Source of the DNA: Pseudomonas iridis
GTDB lineage: Bacteria > Pseudomonadota > Gammaproteobacteria > Pseudomonadales > Pseudomonadaceae
Length of the DNA stretch: 64,000 nucleotides
NCBI RefSeq assembly: GCF_017980685.1
Contig: NZ_JACXXO010000005.1
Span: 244,779-308,778 of the forward strand
Direction of reading: 5' to 3'
In this document: one piece after another, positions 8,587 to 16,360 of the stretch
Numbering within the stretch: the first letter of the stretch is position 1
Layout: each line of letters opens with the position of its first letter
Made by a program: the position numbers and the translations under genes
The notes under the pieces: model-generated
Seen by the model: only the letters and a program-made list of their open reading frames with translations
What the model was told of the DNA's origin: nothing
The model's database searches: none

Positions 8587-8613
8587 AATTCGATTCGATT
8601 CGATTCGATTCGA
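8587..8613. repeat. Pentanucleotide microsatellite (ATTCG)5
   Basis: Five successive ATTCG units lie in the 268-bp gap between the AraC gene and the VOC gene, about 140 bp before the latter. The rest of the gap (8487-8754) shows no gene. Confidence 0.85.
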
Positions 8614-8754
8614 TAATACTCAGCCGACCATGCATCATGATGCTCGCCACCTTCTCCCATGGCTCGTGCCAAAAGAGCACAGCCTGATTGCGCGAATCAG
8701 CTTTTTACACTGCTCACCCCCGGCGATTGAGCCGATTGAAATGGAAGTCATCTC

Positions 8755-9186
8755 ATGTTCGAACGTAGCAAACTGGTTCCAGAGTTAATGGTCACTGACC
8801 TGGATAGCAGTCTGGCCTTTTGGGTTTCTTGCCTGGGACTTGAAGTGGCTTATCAACGCCCAGAAGACGGATTCGCTTACCTCGACTTGAACGGTGCGCA
8901 AGTAATGCTTGAGCAGGCTGACCCGGAGGCTGGCCAATGGCTAACAGCCCCCCTGACCAAGCCGTTTGGAAGAGGAATCAACCTCCAGATTGACGTTGCG
9001 GCTGTCGGCCCGATCATCCAAAAACTTGGTCAGGCTGGATTTCCACTCTATCGAGAATGCAAAGACACCTGGTATCGGGCTAACAATGTAGAAGTCGGTC
9101 AGCGCGAATTCATCGTCCAGGATCCCGATGGCTATCTCGTAAGGTTGGTAGAGCGTTTGGGAGAGCGCCCGGTTTGTTCAATCTGA
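8755..9186 (+). CDS. VOC-superfamily protein (glyoxalase/bleomycin-resistance type)
   Basis: The 143-residue cytoplasmic protein has the beta-alpha-beta-beta-beta fold pattern of VOC proteins. LVPELMVTDLDSSLAFWVS is followed by a short strand block ending VMLEQ, and the second module ends EFIVQDPDGYLVRLVERLG. The length is typical of bleomycin-binding and related resistance proteins, which sequester or modify small molecules. The substrate is unknown and bleomycin itself is only a family label. It lies in the same flanked module as the MFS/AraC pair, which would fit a detoxification or resistance cassette. Confidence 0.8.
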   Translation: MFERSKLVPELMVTDLDSSLAFWVSCLGLEVAYQRPEDGFAYLDLNGAQVMLEQADPEAGQWLTAPLTKPFGRGINLQIDVAAVGPIIQKLGQAGFPLYRECKDTWYRANNVEVGQREFIVQDPDGYLVRLVERLGERPVCSI

Positions 9187-9190
9187 ACTC

Positions 9191-9358
9191 AGGATTCTGC
9201 CATTCAGGAAACTGGCTCCTGGCTCTATGAATCGTTTCCGCATCTTTTCGGCCATTTGCACAACCCTGCCCTTCCGACGCTGCTGCCGCGCCCCTTAAAT
9301 TTAGTCGTCTCGACCCGAAGCTCAGGGGATTTGGCTGTCTTCTATCGGCGGCTTTCGC
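9191..9358 (+). repeat. Imperfect direct repeat, copy B (right boundary of accessory module)
   Basis: This is the counterpart of 5791-5932, with the same ordered blocks (CTCTATG, ATCGTTTCCGCATCTTTT, ACCCTGCCCTTC, TTGGCTGTCTTC, GGCGGCTTTCG). It is slightly longer because of extra sequence between the blocks. It abuts the stop codon of the next gene (9359). Confidence 0.7.
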
Positions 9359-10276
9359 CTAAAAGTGCACGGACGGCCTGACCATCATCAAGCTGCACGG
9401 CGCGCGATTTATCAGGCACTGCGCCGTGCCGCCGATAAAATCCTCGAGGCCGTGATGGTAGGACGTGCCCAGCACCATCAGGTCGAACGCATTCTGTCGG
9501 GCAAACTGTTCGATCACCCGGTAAGGGATTCCGGTCAGCAAGTGCCTGTGTTTTTCATCGACACCATAGCGCTCGGCCAGGGTATCGAACGCCTCTTGCT
9601 GAGTATCGGTGATCGCATCGCGCAAGCTGTGATCCATACTCAGGTTCGGCACACTCATCGCGGCATCACCCACTACGGACCAGTTGCTCACGTTCAACAG
9701 ATGCAACGACGCTCCGCACTCTGATGCCAATGTCGATGCCAGGCCAAGTATCCGGTCGTTGAGCCCTTGGGTCAGGTCCTCGAGGTGGGAAAGGTCTATG
9801 GCCGCCAAAATCTTCAAAGGCTTCGGGTTCGCTGCATCGGTGACCAGGTGCAAACAGGCTGGGCAATCGCGCAGCAACATCCAGTCCAGTGGCTGATGAA
9901 ATGCCCGATCAAGGGCTGGAACATGGTGGGCGTCCTTGATTACCAGATCGGCGTGGAAGTCATTGACGTACTCAAGCACACGCGCCGGTGTGGACCTGGC
10001 CCAGACCACTTCGGTAGTGACTTGCTCGCCGCTGCCACGCTCGAATCGGGCTTGCTGTTCCAGCCAATGCCGATGCACCTGCAAATAACCTTCGCGCGCC
10101 TGCGCCATGGCGTTGTGGTCAAACAGACCGGCAAGCGCCAAGGCCTGCACATAATCGAACGCCACGATGTGCAACAACGCACCGCTGGCCCGGGCCAGAG
10201 CCTGGGCGCGGTCAAACGCCGGAGTGCGAGTCATTTCGGCGGGTGCGATCAACAGAATGCGTTTGAGCTTGAACAT
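9359..10276 (-). CDS. Universal stress protein, two tandem Usp domains (first of three)
   Basis: The 305-residue cytoplasmic protein is made of two UspA folds (residues about 1-150 and 155-300), like UspE. It begins MFKLKRILLIAPAEMTRTPAFDRA. The C-terminal nucleotide-binding loop is VLGTSYHHGLEDFIGGTA, matching the G-x2-G-x9-G-[ST] theme loosely. Two paralogues lie at 12412 and 16361 and share the ILLIAP/HIVAFDYVQALA signature. An AGGAG site lies 9 nt before the ATG. A 40-codon gene lies 77 bp upstream on the same strand, and an FNR-type site at 10548-10561 precedes both. The role is expected in survival under oxygen or energy limitation. Confidence 0.9.
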   Translation of the reverse strand: MFKLKRILLIAPAEMTRTPAFDRAQALARASGALLHIVAFDYVQALALAGLFDHNAMAQAREGYLQVHRHWLEQQARFERGSGEQVTTEVVWARSTPARVLEYVNDFHADLVIKDAHHVPALDRAFHQPLDWMLLRDCPACLHLVTDAANPKPLKILAAIDLSHLEDLTQGLNDRILGLASTLASECGASLHLLNVSNWSVVGDAAMSVPNLSMDHSLRDAITDTQQEAFDTLAERYGVDEKHRHLLTGIPYRVIEQFARQNAFDLMVLGTSYHHGLEDFIGGTAQCLINRAPCSLMMVRPSVHF

Positions 10277-10353
10277 GACGTACTTCTCCTGACAATGCTT
10301 CGCCGGCCTGATTGCCAGCCCGACATCCGTGTCCGGTTTGATGTAATCGCCGA

Positions 10354-10476
10354 CTACTTGCGCGCTGCCTTTTCGGCCATCCGCTTGACGCGCTCATTGG
10401 CCTCGACGGCTGCACGCTCCGGTGGCTGTAGCCAACAGAGGATACTCAGCACGATGATGGACGAGCGCATGTTCAT
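10354..10476 (-). CDS. Small 40-residue membrane-anchored protein
   Basis: A short open frame begins MNMRSSIIVLSILCWLQPPE and ends KRMAEKAARK. A perfect AAGGAG on the minus strand lies 5 nt before the ATG. Residues about 5-16 (SSIIVLSILCWL) are hydrophobic and could form one membrane segment or signal anchor, followed by a charged, probably helical tail. It is 77 bp upstream of the first Usp gene in the same direction, and an FNR-type site is centred 78 nt before its ATG, so the two are probably one transcript. I do not recognise a family. Confidence 0.65.
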   Translation of the reverse strand: MNMRSSIIVLSILCWLQPPERAAVEANERVKRMAEKAARK

Positions 10477-10547
10477 GATTTCTCCTTGGTGAATCACTGC
10501 TCTGCTAAATCGCTGAACTGAGTATCTGACGATGCCTGCTCCGGGCT

Positions 10548-10561
10548 CTGATTTTTGTCAA
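10548..10561. promoter_or_regulatory. FNR/Anr-type site upstream of small gene and Usp1
   Basis: CTGATTTTTGTCAA fits TTGAT-N4-[AG]TCAA with one mismatch. Its centre is 78 nt before the ATG at 10476, suiting a position near -40 for the minus-strand promoter. Confidence 0.6.
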
Positions 10562-10668
10562 CAAACGACAGCATCGACGGGTAGCGGTGATCGCTGCTGT
10601 GTTGATTCTTTACGAGTGTTCGTTACGCCTGAGCAACTGGCTGCCGAAATTGAAAAACTCGGCAACGA

Positions 10669-10682
10669 TTGATTTACATCAA
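10669..10682. promoter_or_regulatory. Perfect FNR/Anr box
   Basis: TTGATTTACATCAA is an exact match to TTGAT-N4-ATCAA. It lies in the 365-bp gap between the small gene (-) and the FNR-family gene (+), 160 nt before the latter's ATG, and could activate or autoregulate it. The remainder of this gap holds no gene I can support. Confidence 0.75.
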
Positions 10683-10841
10683 GTATCAACATCAACCTTG
10701 AAGCTCAATAAAGGCGAAATTGCCAGCGCCTCGCTAATCCAGGCACTCCGCTCGTCTGCAATCACGGTGAAAGGCCAAATGAAAAGTACTCGCGCCGCTA
10801 CGACGCCTATGCTTATCACGACCCTTGGAGGCTCCTTCCCC

Positions 10842-11582
10842 ATGCTTGAAGCTCATTCTCCCCCGCCACTGCTCAAAGCTGCCTGTTCCAATTGCAGTGT
10901 GGTGGAGTTATGCCTGCCGATCGGCATGACGGGTTCGGAGGTCGATCGACTCGATACACTGATCGTGCAGCGATACAAGGTGAAGAAAGGCACTGCTCTA
11001 TATCGGGCAGGTGACCCGCTGCGCTCGCTGTACGCTGTGCGCATAGGTTCGTTCAAGACCAGCGTGCTGTCCGTCGATGGCCGAGAACAAGTGACGGGGT
11101 TTCATATACCCGGCGAAATGCTCGGTCTGGACGCCATCAGTGCCGATCAACATGCTTGCACTGCGTATGCCCTGGAAGACAGCGAAGTCTGCCCGATTCA
11201 CTTCGCGCAACTGGAAAAACTGGCGCAAAGCCTTCCTTCCCTGCAGCACAACCTCAACAAACTGCTGAGCCGGGAAATCGTGCGCGACCACAGCATGTTG
11301 ATGCTGATGGGCAACATGAACTCCGATGAGCGCCTGGCGGCATTCCTGCTCAACCTCTCGCAACGCCTAAGCGTGCGTGGCTATTCCTCCAAAGAGTTTG
11401 TGCTGAAAATGCGCCGTGAAGAGATCGGCTCCTACCTTGGGCTGCGTCTGGAGACCATCTGTCGTGGCATTGCCCACTTGCGTGATCAGGGACTGGTGGA
11501 AATCGCCGGTCGCGACGTGAACATCCAGAACATGGAAGGCCTCAAGCACATGGTGTCCGGCTGCAATCGCCAGCCCCACTGA
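10842..11582 (+). CDS. CRP/FNR-family regulator, Anr paralogue with 4Fe-4S cysteines
   Basis: The 246-residue protein has the full FNR architecture. Cluster ligands are C15, C18 and C24 (CSNCSVVELC) with a fourth at C117 (DSEVCPIHF). A cyclic-nucleotide-like beta roll follows, then a dimer helix, then a C-terminal winged helix (residues about 190-230). Iron-sulfur oxygen sensing is therefore expected. The recognition helix reads E204-T-I-C-R208, whereas FNR/Anr have E-x-x-S-R, so the serine that contacts the TTGAT half-site is a cysteine. The frame is open for 85 codons upstream, but GGAGG at 10827-10831 and homology to Anr place the start at 10842. It sits among Usp, GNAT and dehydrogenase genes that carry FNR-type sites. 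Confidence 0.9.
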   Translation: MLEAHSPPPLLKAACSNCSVVELCLPIGMTGSEVDRLDTLIVQRYKVKKGTALYRAGDPLRSLYAVRIGSFKTSVLSVDGREQVTGFHIPGEMLGLDAISADQHACTAYALEDSEVCPIHFAQLEKLAQSLPSLQHNLNKLLSREIVRDHSMLMLMGNMNSDERLAAFLLNLSQRLSVRGYSSKEFVLKMRREEIGSYLGLRLETICRGIAHLRDQGLVEIAGRDVNIQNMEGLKHMVSGCNRQPH

Positions 11583-11644
11583 ACCGATCAGCAATAGAGG
11601 TCGAGCAAGCACGCCTCGGCCCTGTCCAAAACCCCTGCCTGATG

Positions 11645-11658
11645 TCGATTTACATCAA
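11645..11658. promoter_or_regulatory. FNR/Anr-type site upstream of GNAT gene
   Basis: TCGATTTACATCAA has one mismatch to TTGAT-N4-ATCAA and lies 138 nt before the ATG at 11796. A second, weaker palindromic stretch TCTGACTTAGATCAGA follows near 11692-11707. Confidence 0.55.
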
Positions 11659-11795
11659 ACCGATGCCAATGAAAAACCGCGATGGCCTGTGTCTGACTTA
11701 GATCAGATGCAGCCGCGGGCAACGGTGTAGAAGGAAGCCAAGCGGACGTTTTTTTTCACCGCGCGCCAGCCTTTCAACTGGATGGAGGATGACCC

Positions 11796-12359
11796 ATGCT
11801 CACCGTTAAAGACCACAACGATCAGGCCGTAGCCGCCTATGCGGCGGTCTCCGGCCAATATTGGATTGAGGCGCTCAAGGACGGCCGCCATGTGTTGATC
11901 CGCCCGCTCTCGGAAAAGGATCGTGAGCGCGAGTACAACTTCATCAAGCGCCTGTCACCCGAATCCAGGCACATGCGCTTTCTTGCCCAGATCAGCGAGC
12001 CCGGCACCGCCCTGCTCGACCAGTTGATGGACACCGACAACAAACAGCGTACGGCCTTCATTGCACTGGTTCACGAGCACGGCAAGTTGATCGAAATCGG
12101 CATCAGCCGTTATGCCGCCACCGGCGAACATCAATGCGAATGTGCCGTGACGGTCGCCGATGAATGGCGGCACTTGGGCCTGGGCACATTGCTGATGGAG
12201 CACTTGATCAAGGCTGCCCGCCACAACGGTTTTCGCCAGATGTATTCGGTCGACGCCGCGAGTAACGCGTTGATGCGTGATCTGGCAAAAAGTCTAGGGT
12301 TTGAGACTCAGAATGATCCCGACGATCCGCACCAGGTCATTCATCGACTTCACCTGTAA
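11796..12359 (+). CDS. GNAT-family N-acetyltransferase (Pat-like)
   Basis: The 187-residue cytoplasmic enzyme is a single GNAT domain: HVLIRPLSEKDREREYNFI at the front, then the acetyl-CoA site VTVADEWRHLGLGTLLMEHL (R/Q-x-x-G-x-G/A pattern), then NALMRDLAKSLGFE. It resembles the C-terminal acetyltransferase domain of protein lysine acetyltransferases of the Pat/PatZ type, but lacks the large acyl-CoA-synthetase-like domain. GGAGG lies 7 nt before the ATG. Its place between the FNR paralogue and a Usp gene, with an FNR-type site upstream, suggests control of metabolic enzymes under low oxygen. The substrate is unknown. Confidence 0.82.
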   Translation: MLTVKDHNDQAVAAYAAVSGQYWIEALKDGRHVLIRPLSEKDREREYNFIKRLSPESRHMRFLAQISEPGTALLDQLMDTDNKQRTAFIALVHEHGKLIEIGISRYAATGEHQCECAVTVADEWRHLGLGTLLMEHLIKAARHNGFRQMYSVDAASNALMRDLAKSLGFETQNDPDDPHQVIHRLHL

Positions 12360-12405
12360 AAAATCGCCCCGTGATGTGTCGGCCAACGACTCATTACGGG
12401 GCGAT
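12357..12405 (-). terminator. Terminator of Usp2 (minus strand)
   Basis: ATCGCCCCGT (12363-12372) pairs with ACGGGGCGAT (12396-12405). On the minus strand the stem is followed by TTTTTT, so it terminates the gene ending at 12412. The gap to the GNAT gene is only 52 bp. Confidence 0.8.
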
Positions 12406-12411
12406 CCAGCT

Positions 12412-13335
12412 TCAGGACTGCAAGGTGTGTTGCGGCTTGATCGCCAACACACTGCACGGAGCTCGATGCAGCAGCTGTTCGGCGGTGGAGCCTAACAACT
12501 TGCTCAAGCCGTGGTGCTGCACCGTTCCCATCACAATGACGTCAATCTGCTTCTTGTCGGCGAACTCGCAGATACTTGGGACCGGCGCGCCCTCGATGAA
12601 ATGTCGGCATGGATCTGGTACGCCGTGACGCTCGGCCAGGGCCGCAAACGCCTCATGCTGAGCGCTACCCAGCGTTTCGTGAATACCGGTGGCCAACGGC
12701 AATGCGCCGAAACCCATGTCCGTGGTGTAAACCGTCGTCCAGTCATACACATGCACCAGCTCAAGTCTGGCATCACATTGCTCAGCCAATCGGGTGGCTG
12801 CATCAAGGATCTGGTCGTTGAACAGGCAATCCTGTTCTTCGCTGCGCAAGACATCGACGATGGCCAGTACATTGCGCGGGCGTGGATGAGTGTCGTCAGT
12901 TACCAGGTGAACCGGCACCGGACAATCACGTAACAGTTGCCAATCCAGCGGGGTATAAAAAATTCGCTTCAAAGCGGACTCGTGCTGGGCATCCTTGATG
13001 ATCAAGATCACCGGTATCTCATTGACGAACTGCAGGATCTCGACAAAGGGATCCTGAACCCAGACCACCTCGGTGGTGACCTTGATGTGATGCCTTGCCA
13101 GCAATGACGCCTGCTCTGTGAGCCACTGACGATGAGTGCGCAAATAACCATCGCGGGCCAGGCGGATTTGCTCAGGGGCAAACAGGCCTGCCACCGCCAG
13201 CGCTTGCACATAGTCGAAGGCCACGATGTGCAGCGGCACTTGCATGGCCTGGGCAAGCGCCGCCGCGCGCTCGAACGCCGGTGTGCGCTCCATGACGGGA
13301 GGAGCGATCAACAGTAAATGCTGAGTTTGCGACAT
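12412..13335 (-). CDS. Universal stress protein, two tandem Usp domains (second of three)
   Basis: The 307-residue protein begins MSQTQHLLLIAPPVMERTPA and has two UspA-like domains. The C-terminal loop is VMGTVQHHGLSKLLGSTA, a good match to the ATP-binding G-x-x-G...G-S-T pattern. GAGG lies 6 nt before the ATG at 13335; an upstream in-frame ATG at 13362 lacks a ribosome site. It is a paralogue of the genes at 9359 and 16361. An FNR-type site at 13405-13418 is centred 76 nt before the start, almost the same distance as in the first Usp unit, and it has its own terminator, so it is probably monocistronic. Confidence 0.9.
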   Translation of the reverse strand: MSQTQHLLLIAPPVMERTPAFERAAALAQAMQVPLHIVAFDYVQALAVAGLFAPEQIRLARDGYLRTHRQWLTEQASLLARHHIKVTTEVVWVQDPFVEILQFVNEIPVILIIKDAQHESALKRIFYTPLDWQLLRDCPVPVHLVTDDTHPRPRNVLAIVDVLRSEEQDCLFNDQILDAATRLAEQCDARLELVHVYDWTTVYTTDMGFGALPLATGIHETLGSAQHEAFAALAERHGVPDPCRHFIEGAPVPSICEFADKKQIDVIVMGTVQHHGLSKLLGSTAEQLLHRAPCSVLAIKPQHTLQS

Positions 13336-13404
13336 TGGATACCTCGGCACGCGGCCAGCCATAAGGAATAGACCTTCAGAGTGAACGCTGCGGCCGCAAG
13401 CACT

Positions 13405-13418
13405 TTGATCTTTGTCAG
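13405..13418. promoter_or_regulatory. FNR/Anr-type site upstream of Usp2
   Basis: TTGATCTTTGTCAG has one mismatch to TTGAT-N4-GTCAA. Its centre is 76 nt before the ATG at 13335. Confidence 0.65.
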
Positions 13419-13464
13419 CAACTGCACGGATTTTGACGGCGCCGGGTTGTGAGTCCGCTTGCGA

Positions 13465-14706
13465 TTAAATCAACACGTAGCCGACCCACATCGCAAGCGT
13501 CAGCAATAGCTGGCCCGGGATCACATAGGCGGCGAAGCGTCTGCCGCCGCTGATCCAGGCCACTACACATTTACTCACCGAGTTACTGCTGACGGCAATC
13601 AGCGCGGGCGCGGCTATGGCGTCATATGGCAGCTGCCCCGCCTTGGCAAGATTCGCCACTGAGGCCGTGGCGGAATGCGCATCGGCAAAGCCTGTCAGGG
13701 TCGCCGTGAGCATCATTCCCGCTTGGCCAAAGTTGTTGAGCATTACCGATGACAGCAGCGTGATGCCGGTCAGGGTCAGCGTCACGATTATTGCGAGTTT
13801 GAGATTGAACGCGCCGGAGGTCTTGATCGGCTCGCTGCGGGTACCCCGAGTCGGGTCGGGAAACATCAGGCAGGCGCCATAAGAGGCTGTCGCTACCAAA
13901 CCGAAACCCAAAGGCGCCCACACGTCGCGCAGCAAGTCCGGATCAACCATGGCGAAGATCAGGCCGACCTGAACCACCGTGGCAAGATTGGACAGAATAG
14001 CGGCCGCGCTGAGGATCCTGATGTTGTCCGGCTCATGGACAACTCGCTGGCCCATGGTGGCGATCGTTACGGTACTCGAAGCGAACCCCGACGCGATTGC
14101 GCTGATCACATAACCATAGCGGGTGCCCAGCATACGCACGGCGATATGACCGGTCGCGCCGACCAGCATCAGCAACACCGTCAGCGTACAGATAGTGCGT
14201 GGATTGATCGCGGCGTAGGGTCCCATGTACCGATCCGGCACCAATGGCAACACGACCAGCGCCGCAATCAGCAAGATCAGGCCGTCGCGCATTTCAGCTT
14301 CGGTCAATTGGCTGTTGGCAAAATGATGCAGCGTCTGGCGATACGCCAATAAACCCGCGATGACCACGCCAAGGGCAATTGCCAGCGCCGGCGCAGTCGT
14401 ACACAACGCGCCCAAAAGCAACACCGTGATTAACGCCACCTCGCTGGTTACCCCGGGATCGTCGCTGAGGCTGCGCCAATACGCGACGCTGATCAGCAGC
14501 GTCACACAGGCGGCGATGATCCCCAACAGCAGGCCACCGCCGACTTGCAGCGCGACATAGCCCAACAAAGCGGTAATGGCGAACGTGCGCAAGCCGGCGC
14601 AGTGTCGCGCATCGCCAGTGCCCTTGTGCCGTTCACGCTCAAGGCCGATGAGCATGCCGATCCCCAGCGCCGCCGCGGCACCGGAAAGATCGAAAACTTC
14701 GTTCAT
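13465..14706 (-). CDS. MgtC/SapB plus DUF4010 membrane protein
   Basis: The 413-residue inner-membrane protein has about eleven to twelve hydrophobic helices. The N-terminal part carries the MgtC-type motif (GIGMLIGLERERH, then GLRTFAITALLGY). The C-terminal part (TRYGYVISAIASGFASSTVTIATM, then LTGFADAHSATASVANLA) is DUF4010. It is the last gene of a probable three-gene unit: alcohol dehydrogenase (16082), a 70-residue protein (14973) and this gene (14706), with gaps of 35 and 54 bp. Transport or membrane homeostasis is likely, but the substrate is not known for this branch. Confidence 0.85.
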   Translation of the reverse strand: MNEVFDLSGAAAALGIGMLIGLERERHKGTGDARHCAGLRTFAITALLGYVALQVGGGLLLGIIAACVTLLISVAYWRSLSDDPGVTSEVALITVLLLGALCTTAPALAIALGVVIAGLLAYRQTLHHFANSQLTEAEMRDGLILLIAALVVLPLVPDRYMGPYAAINPRTICTLTVLLMLVGATGHIAVRMLGTRYGYVISAIASGFASSTVTIATMGQRVVHEPDNIRILSAAAILSNLATVVQVGLIFAMVDPDLLRDVWAPLGFGLVATASYGACLMFPDPTRGTRSEPIKTSGAFNLKLAIIVTLTLTGITLLSSVMLNNFGQAGMMLTATLTGFADAHSATASVANLAKAGQLPYDAIAAPALIAVSSNSVSKCVVAWISGGRRFAAYVIPGQLLLTLAMWVGYVLI

Positions 14707-14760
14707 GATGGGTAACGCCCCGCAGGGTTTGCGAACTGCCCTGTACGCAGCTCAGAGCGA

Positions 14761-14973
14761 TCATTCAACGCTCGCACCCATCCGGCGAGCCACAATCGGC
14801 CTCGTTGGCGTCTGAGCACAAGCGATTGGCCAGACATGAGGTGCATTGATGCGGGCCTGAAGCACATCGACAAAATCCTGCGCAGTCTTGACGCTCCTGA
14901 AGTTCACATCCCAGCCATCCAGGTGCACGACCCAGACATGGGGCGTCTGTCTTTCAGTGATCTCGATGTTCAT
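14761..14973 (-). CDS. Small 70-residue protein of unknown function
   Basis: It begins MNIEITERQTPHVWVVHLDG, and the rest has one predicted helix (AQDFVDVLQARI). GAGG lies 5 nt before the ATG at 14973; a longer in-frame start at 15012 would overlap the dehydrogenase stop codon and lacks a ribosome site. It lies between the alcohol dehydrogenase and the MgtC/DUF4010 gene on the same strand, so it is probably co-transcribed with both. There are no cysteines suggestive of metal binding and no membrane segment. I do not recognise a family. Confidence 0.65.
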   Translation of the reverse strand: MNIEITERQTPHVWVVHLDGWDVNFRSVKTAQDFVDVLQARINAPHVWPIACAQTPTRPIVARRMGASVE

Positions 14974-15008
14974 GAAAACCTCGACTTCAGCGGCACATCC
15001 ATATGCTT

Positions 15009-16082
15009 TCAAGGAGTGATTGCCACCTTCATAACGCCGTCGCGTTGATGCGCGAACAGTTCATAGGCGGCCTCGATATCGTCCAGTTTGAATCGGTGAG
15101 TCACCAGCGGCGAAAGATCTACCGCACCGCTCTGCACCACGCCCATCAAGCGACGCATGCGTTCCTTACCGCCCGGGCACAGGGTGGAGACGATGCTGTA
15201 ATCGCCCAGGCCTGCGGCAAACGCGCCGAGCGGGATACGCAAATCGCTGGAATACACACCGAGGCTGGATAGGCGCCCACCGGGACGCAGCACTCGCAAT
15301 GCCGACTCGAAAGTGCCCTGAGTGCCCAGCGCTTCGATGGACACATCGACGCCACGGCCATCGGTCAGCGCCATAATCTGCTCCACCACGTCACCGTCAT
15401 TGAAGTTGACGATATCGGTTGCGCCCAACTGGCGGGCCACACTCATTCGTTCAGGCACTGCGTCCACACCGATGATGCGGGTGGCGCCTTTCAGGCGAGC
15501 CCCGGCCACGGCACACAGGCCGATAGGCCCCAAGGCGAAAACGGCGACCGTGTCACCAATAGCGATCTCGCCGCGTTCTGCGCCGGAAAACCCGGTAGAC
15601 ATGATATCCGGGCACATCAGCACCTGTTCGTCGCTCAGTCCATCGGGAATCGGGCACAGGTTGGCCAGCGCATCCGGTACCAGCACGTACTCGGCCTGGC
15701 AGCCGTCGAGGGTATTGCCGAACTTCCAGCCGCCGATCGCCTTGAAGCCATGCCGGGTCTCGGGGCCATCCTGCGAGCCGCAACCACACAGGCACGCATA
15801 ACTTTGCCCGCTGGGGGTGATGGCGCCGGCAATCACCCGCTGCCCTTCGACAAATCCACGTACCTGCGAACCCAATCGTTCAATGACGCCAACCGGTTCG
15901 TGGCCGATGGTCAGCCCTATGGCCACTGGGTACTCGCCGCGCAGGATATGCACATCGGTGCCGCAAATGGTCGTGGTGGTGATGCGGATCAAGGCATCCA
16001 GTGGCCCTACTTCGGGGATCGGTTTGTCGTCGAGCACGATGCGGTTCTTTTCAACGAAGATCGCGGCTTTCATGGTGGCCAT
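15009..16082 (-). CDS. Zinc-dependent alcohol dehydrogenase (MDR family)
   Basis: The 357-residue cytoplasmic enzyme has the catalytic zinc segment TTTICGTDVHILRG, then GHEPVGVIERLG. A cysteine-rich insert (CLCGCGSQDGPETRHGF) replaces the usual structural-zinc loop. The Rossmann fold has VAVFALGPIGLCAVAGAR in place of the usual GxGxxG. It resembles alcohol/threonine dehydrogenase-like members that act on small alcohols. GGGAG lies 8 nt before the ATG at 16082. An FNR-type site (16161-16174) is centred 86 nt upstream, supporting low-oxygen expression. It is the first gene of a unit with the 70-residue protein and the MgtC/DUF4010 protein. Confidence 0.87.
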   Translation of the reverse strand: MATMKAAIFVEKNRIVLDDKPIPEVGPLDALIRITTTTICGTDVHILRGEYPVAIGLTIGHEPVGVIERLGSQVRGFVEGQRVIAGAITPSGQSYACLCGCGSQDGPETRHGFKAIGGWKFGNTLDGCQAEYVLVPDALANLCPIPDGLSDEQVLMCPDIMSTGFSGAERGEIAIGDTVAVFALGPIGLCAVAGARLKGATRIIGVDAVPERMSVARQLGATDIVNFNDGDVVEQIMALTDGRGVDVSIEALGTQGTFESALRVLRPGGRLSSLGVYSSDLRIPLGAFAAGLGDYSIVSTLCPGGKERMRRLMGVVQSGAVDLSPLVTHRFKLDDIEAAYELFAHQRDGVMKVAITP

Positions 16083-16160
16083 GGTGACTTCTCCCTGCGC
16101 CAGTGGCGCGTTTGAGTTCAGCACTCCACCGGAGCTTGCGCCGCGCCGTCAGACCGGAGA

Positions 16161-16174
16161 TTGATAATGGTCAA
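16161..16174. promoter_or_regulatory. FNR/Anr box for the alcohol dehydrogenase unit
   Basis: TTGATAATGGTCAA matches TTGAT-N4-GTCAA exactly and is centred 86 nt before the dehydrogenase ATG on the minus strand. Confidence 0.72.
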
Positions 16175-16238
16175 CAATCGGTGAATGAGCCCGAATGCCC
16201 GACCGTGCATCCGCTGGTGTGATTGATCAGCCAGGCAT

Positions 16239-16252
16239 TTGACAAATATCAA
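16239..16252. promoter_or_regulatory. FNR/Anr-type site for Usp3
   Basis: TTGACAAATATCAA has one mismatch to TTGAT-N4-ATCAA and lies about 115 nt before the Usp3 ATG at 16361. It is the second FNR-type site in this divergent intergenic region. Confidence 0.68.
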
Positions 16253-16360
16253 GCGCCCCGCCGCCGTCCGCGCCAGGATCGGTACATGTCGCTGCCGTTG
16301 CTCCTGAACGTTTGAGTTCATGAGCGCATTACTGCTGTGATGACCCACGGGAGTTTTGTC

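Noticed and set aside
10587..10841. 85-codon N-terminal extension of the FNR-family gene
   Set aside because: It runs through the FNR box at 10669-10682; GGAGG before 10842 and the family length support the shorter form.
11692..11707. Palindrome TCTGACTTAGATCAGA as a further FNR box
   Set aside because: It keeps only part of the TTGAT/ATCAA half-sites; treated as a weak neighbour of the site at 11645 rather than a separate call.
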